Made by a program: the position numbers and the translations under genes
The notes under the pieces: generated by a model
Seen by the model: only the letters and a program-made list of their open reading frames with translations
Databases searched by the model: none
What the model was told of the DNA's origin: nothing
Shown here: one piece after another, positions 61,456 to 64,000 of the stretch
Numbering within the stretch: position 1 is the stretch's first letter
Layout of the letters: every line of letters starts with the position of its first letter
NCBI RefSeq assembly: GCF_000004075.3
Contig: NC_026659.2
Span: 24,446,272 to 24,510,271, forward strand
Source: Cucumis sativus
Taxonomy: Eukaryota > Streptophyta > Magnoliopsida > Cucurbitales > Cucurbitaceae
DNA: 64,000 nt
Direction of reading: 5' to 3'

Positions 61456-62845
61456 TAAAAATTAAATTAAGATCTAATAAGAAAACTAATTTTGATTTTC
61501 AAATTATTAAAGGTGGGCAATTCATGTTATTTGAAAATAGAAATAAGGGTTGAGATTCAACCAATAAAAAGTAATAATATGATTGTTTTTAAAATTAAAA
61601 AAAAAAACGATGTTAAAATCTTCAACCAAAATTATTAAATTCTGAAATTGTTGTTGCACTTTGCTCTGTATCTCACTTAAGGTATCGTTTTTCGCCTAGT
61701 CAAGTCGGGTACTGATTATCTCGCCAAGTGGACAAAACGTCTAGTGGTCAAAAAACAAAGCTGAAAAACAAAGAATAGTTAAGTAATGGCTGAGTCGCAG
61801 ATCACGTTTTCTTTAAGACGTTTGCTTCTTTGTCCAAACAAAATTATTGCCCCATCGTTCACAGGATAAAACAACATTTATTCTTCAATTGATTTTGCAC
61901 ATAAATCAATTGAAATCTCAGCACTCAGATAAACACTTACAATTGCTCAGTAAACTCAAAAGAAGAATTTTTAGAGAGAGTTTTCTTGCTTATGAAAATT
62001 GCGCGCGTATAATGAAAGAATGAAGAAAGTGTATATATAGTGTGAGAGAATCAATAGACCGTTGAAAATTAATTTTGTAACATTTTTATTTATGGAGAGA
62101 TCATGTATGTTTACTTATTAAATACAGTAATAAACGTTTGATTCTTTTAAATATGTAATAAAAATCATAACATTAATAGATCTTATCATGTTTGACAATC
62201 TCTCCTACGATGTCAACATATGCGATGAGATGTTCTAATATTTCTTGTAGCTATCTCACATAACTCATGCTATCGCATAGTCATTATAAATATTACATAG
62301 TTGAAAACTAAAACACGAAAAACTCTCAAATTTTCATTTGCATAGCATTTGAAACATATAGTTATCGCATAACTTAGTCTTCTCAAATCGCATAAAGAAT
62401 TAACGTTTAAAACATAGCTATATCGCGTAGCTTGGTCTTCTCGTATAAAGAATTTTTCTTCGACACAAATAAACAATGTTAGATTTCTAATGATCGAGAG
62501 TGGATTAGAAATGCCCAATTGTGATTACTTTGCCATATTTTTGTCATTTGTTTTATTCTCACACTATTTTTTTGAATAAATTTACTATCGACCATGTTTT
62601 CGTCGTTGTGATATTACTTTTAGAATTAACTCGAGAATATGGAAGTTATGTGTAAGTAAAATGAATAATGTATTTTTTCTACTTCATTAGATTTTTTTAA
62701 TTCTCCATAACAATTTCTTTATTATTTGAAAGTAAAATTAAAAATGATTATTTAACTAAATAACAAATAATAAATAATAAACAAACTTCAAAAGATTCAT
62801 TCATCTCTATAGGGTGGGGAATGGGATGTTCGTGGAGCTCCAAAG
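61456..62845. other. Intergenic DNA upstream of mTERF copy 3
   Basis: No gene is supported. A stretch at about 61920-62045 ends in a TATATATAG box and may be an old promoter or LTR piece. The stretch at 62240-62460 repeats TATCGCAT/TCGCATAG-like words several times. Neither could be classified. Confidence 0.4.
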
Positions 62846-62863
62846 CCCTAACCCTAACCCTAA
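62846..62863 (+). promoter_or_regulatory. (CCCTAA)3 telo-box-like repeat upstream of mTERF copy 3
   Basis: Three perfect CCCTAA units occupy the position of the single telo-box of copies 1 and 2, about 30-48 bp before the copy-3 ATG. It probably arose by expansion of that box. Confidence 0.6.
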
Positions 62864-62893
62864 CCCTTCAATTTCTTCAATCCAATTCCCAAA

Positions 62894-64000
62894 ATGTCCA
62901 AAATTTCCTCCACATTTCTTCTACATTTCATCCATAAACGTTTTCTCACCACCATTTCTACTTCTACATTGCCTTCCCCTCTATTTCTACCGTTCAATTC
63001 CTCAAAAATCCATCTGCCCTTTATTCAGGATCTCCTACTCCCAACGGTCCAAAGCTCCAATTCCATGAAATAGACATCCAGCAGTACGGAGCCATTATCG
63101 GTTTCTTGAAATCACATGGGTTCGAGAATCCACAGATCGCCAAGTTGGTTTCCAGGCAACCTTCGATCCTTCAATCCAGAGTCGCCACTCTGAAACCTAA
63201 ATTTGAGATCCTTCAGGAAATCGGGTTCGTCGGTCCTTTACTTCCTAAGCTAATTCTGTCAAACCCTTCGGTTCTTCACAGGAGCTTAGATTCTCAGTTG
63301 AAACCATCATTTCGTATCATAAAGGAAATGCTTGTATCGGATGAAAAGGTAACTGCTGCTATTTTTCGTTGTACGTGGCTTCTAACTTATACTTCCAAGG
63401 GTACTATGCGATCTAACATTGATGTTTTGGTTAGTGAGGGAGTACCTTCTAGGAATATCGTGAAATTGATTGAATTGAACCCTAGAACTATTTTGCGAAA
63501 GGTTGATTTAATGATTCATGCAGTGGAAACAGTTAAAGAATCAGGGGTTGAACCAAAGGATGGTATGTTTCTTCATGCAGTTAGAGCAGTGCTTTCAATG
63601 AATGATTCAACTTGGAAGAAGAAAATAAATGTTATGAAGAGTTTAGGATGGTCTGAGAATGAGATTTTTACAGCATTTAAGAAATTTCCACCTTACTTCA
63701 CATGTTCAGAGGAGAAAATGAGGGACGTTGCAGATTTCTGTTCCAACACTGCAATGTTAGATCCAGGAACTCTAATATCTTACCCTGTGTTATTCAAGTA
63801 TTCAGTCGAGAAGCGGCTCCAACCGAGGTACAAAGTTCTTGAGGTTTTGAAGGTGAAAAATCTTCTTAAAATCAAAAAGATTGCTTCGGCATTTGTGAAA
63901 GGGGAAGGATATTTTGTGGAGAAATATGTAGTTAAGCATTTGGATGAAATCCCAAATCTGATGGACATATACCGTGGCAATGCTGCAGCCGAAACCAAAT
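62894..64000 (+). pseudogene. mTERF family gene, copy 3: frameshifted near the 5' end, cut by the window edge
   Basis: Closely similar to the intact mTERF along its whole length. The ATG at 62894 opens MSKISSTFLLHFIHKRFL, but one base is missing near 62974-62978 relative to copy 2. The start frame therefore ends at a TAG (63071-63073) after about 59 codons. Downstream the mTERF frame stays open from about 62980 to the window end, a few codons short of the stop expected from copy 2. Key repeats (FLKSHGFENPQIAKLVSRQP, LQEIGFVGPLLPKLI, SLGWSENEIFTAFKKFPP) are preserved. So the lesion is a single early frameshift: a young pseudogene, a start used elsewhere, or a sequencing error. Confidence 0.75.

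Noticed and set aside
61258-61458. 66-codon plus-strand frame
   Set aside because: It is the complement of the plastid 5S rRNA fragment and spacer, not a protein gene.

Overview
This window looks like nuclear DNA of a eudicot plant. It holds widely spaced genes with many GT-AG introns, very AT-rich intergenic DNA full of (AT)n tracts, plant-specific gene families, and a nuclear copy of part of the plastid 5S rRNA gene. The style of the AT-rich dispersed repeats suggests a cucurbit (Cucumis relative), but that is an inference and was not tested.

Layout, left to right. 1751-8152 (-): a WD40-type inositol polyphosphate 5-phosphatase in 11 exons. 8153-13425: AT-rich DNA with a 1.47 kb PIF/Harbinger-like element that carries an internal tandem array. 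13426-17319 (+): the histone-fold corepressor subunit NC2-alpha (DRAP1 / NF-YC11), with a LINE fragment in intron 1. 19115-22364 (-): a secreted phytocystatin with a legumain-inhibiting C-terminal extension (CYS6 type), tail to tail with NC2-alpha. 24139-31495 (-): a divergent cytochrome P450 in 7 exons. 31779-31850 (-): tRNA-Lys(UUU). 33315-37841 (+): the microtubule bundler MAP65-5. 37842-44694: gene-poor DNA with a CACTA-like remnant. 44695-47697 (-): a WAT1/UMAMIT-type EamA transporter. 47698-58031: about 10 kb without a supported gene, holding a hAT-like element and other repeats. 58032-64000 (+): a cluster of three mTERF genes, of which the first is truncated, the second intact and the third frameshifted and cut by the window edge.

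Exon boundaries were worked out by hand from GT-AG sites, reading-frame continuity and recalled family sequences. For the six intron-containing genes the exon lengths add up to uninterrupted frames of 1098, 272, 249, 577, 563 and 391 codons. Nothing suggests that the genes act together in one pathway. They are independent housekeeping and developmental genes, plus one recently expanded organelle gene-expression family (mTERF). The least explained DNA is the palindrome-rich, 91-bp tandem-repeat block that replaces the 3' part of the first mTERF copy. A tRNA-like (SINE-like) motif recurring at five places, several of them intronic, also stands out.
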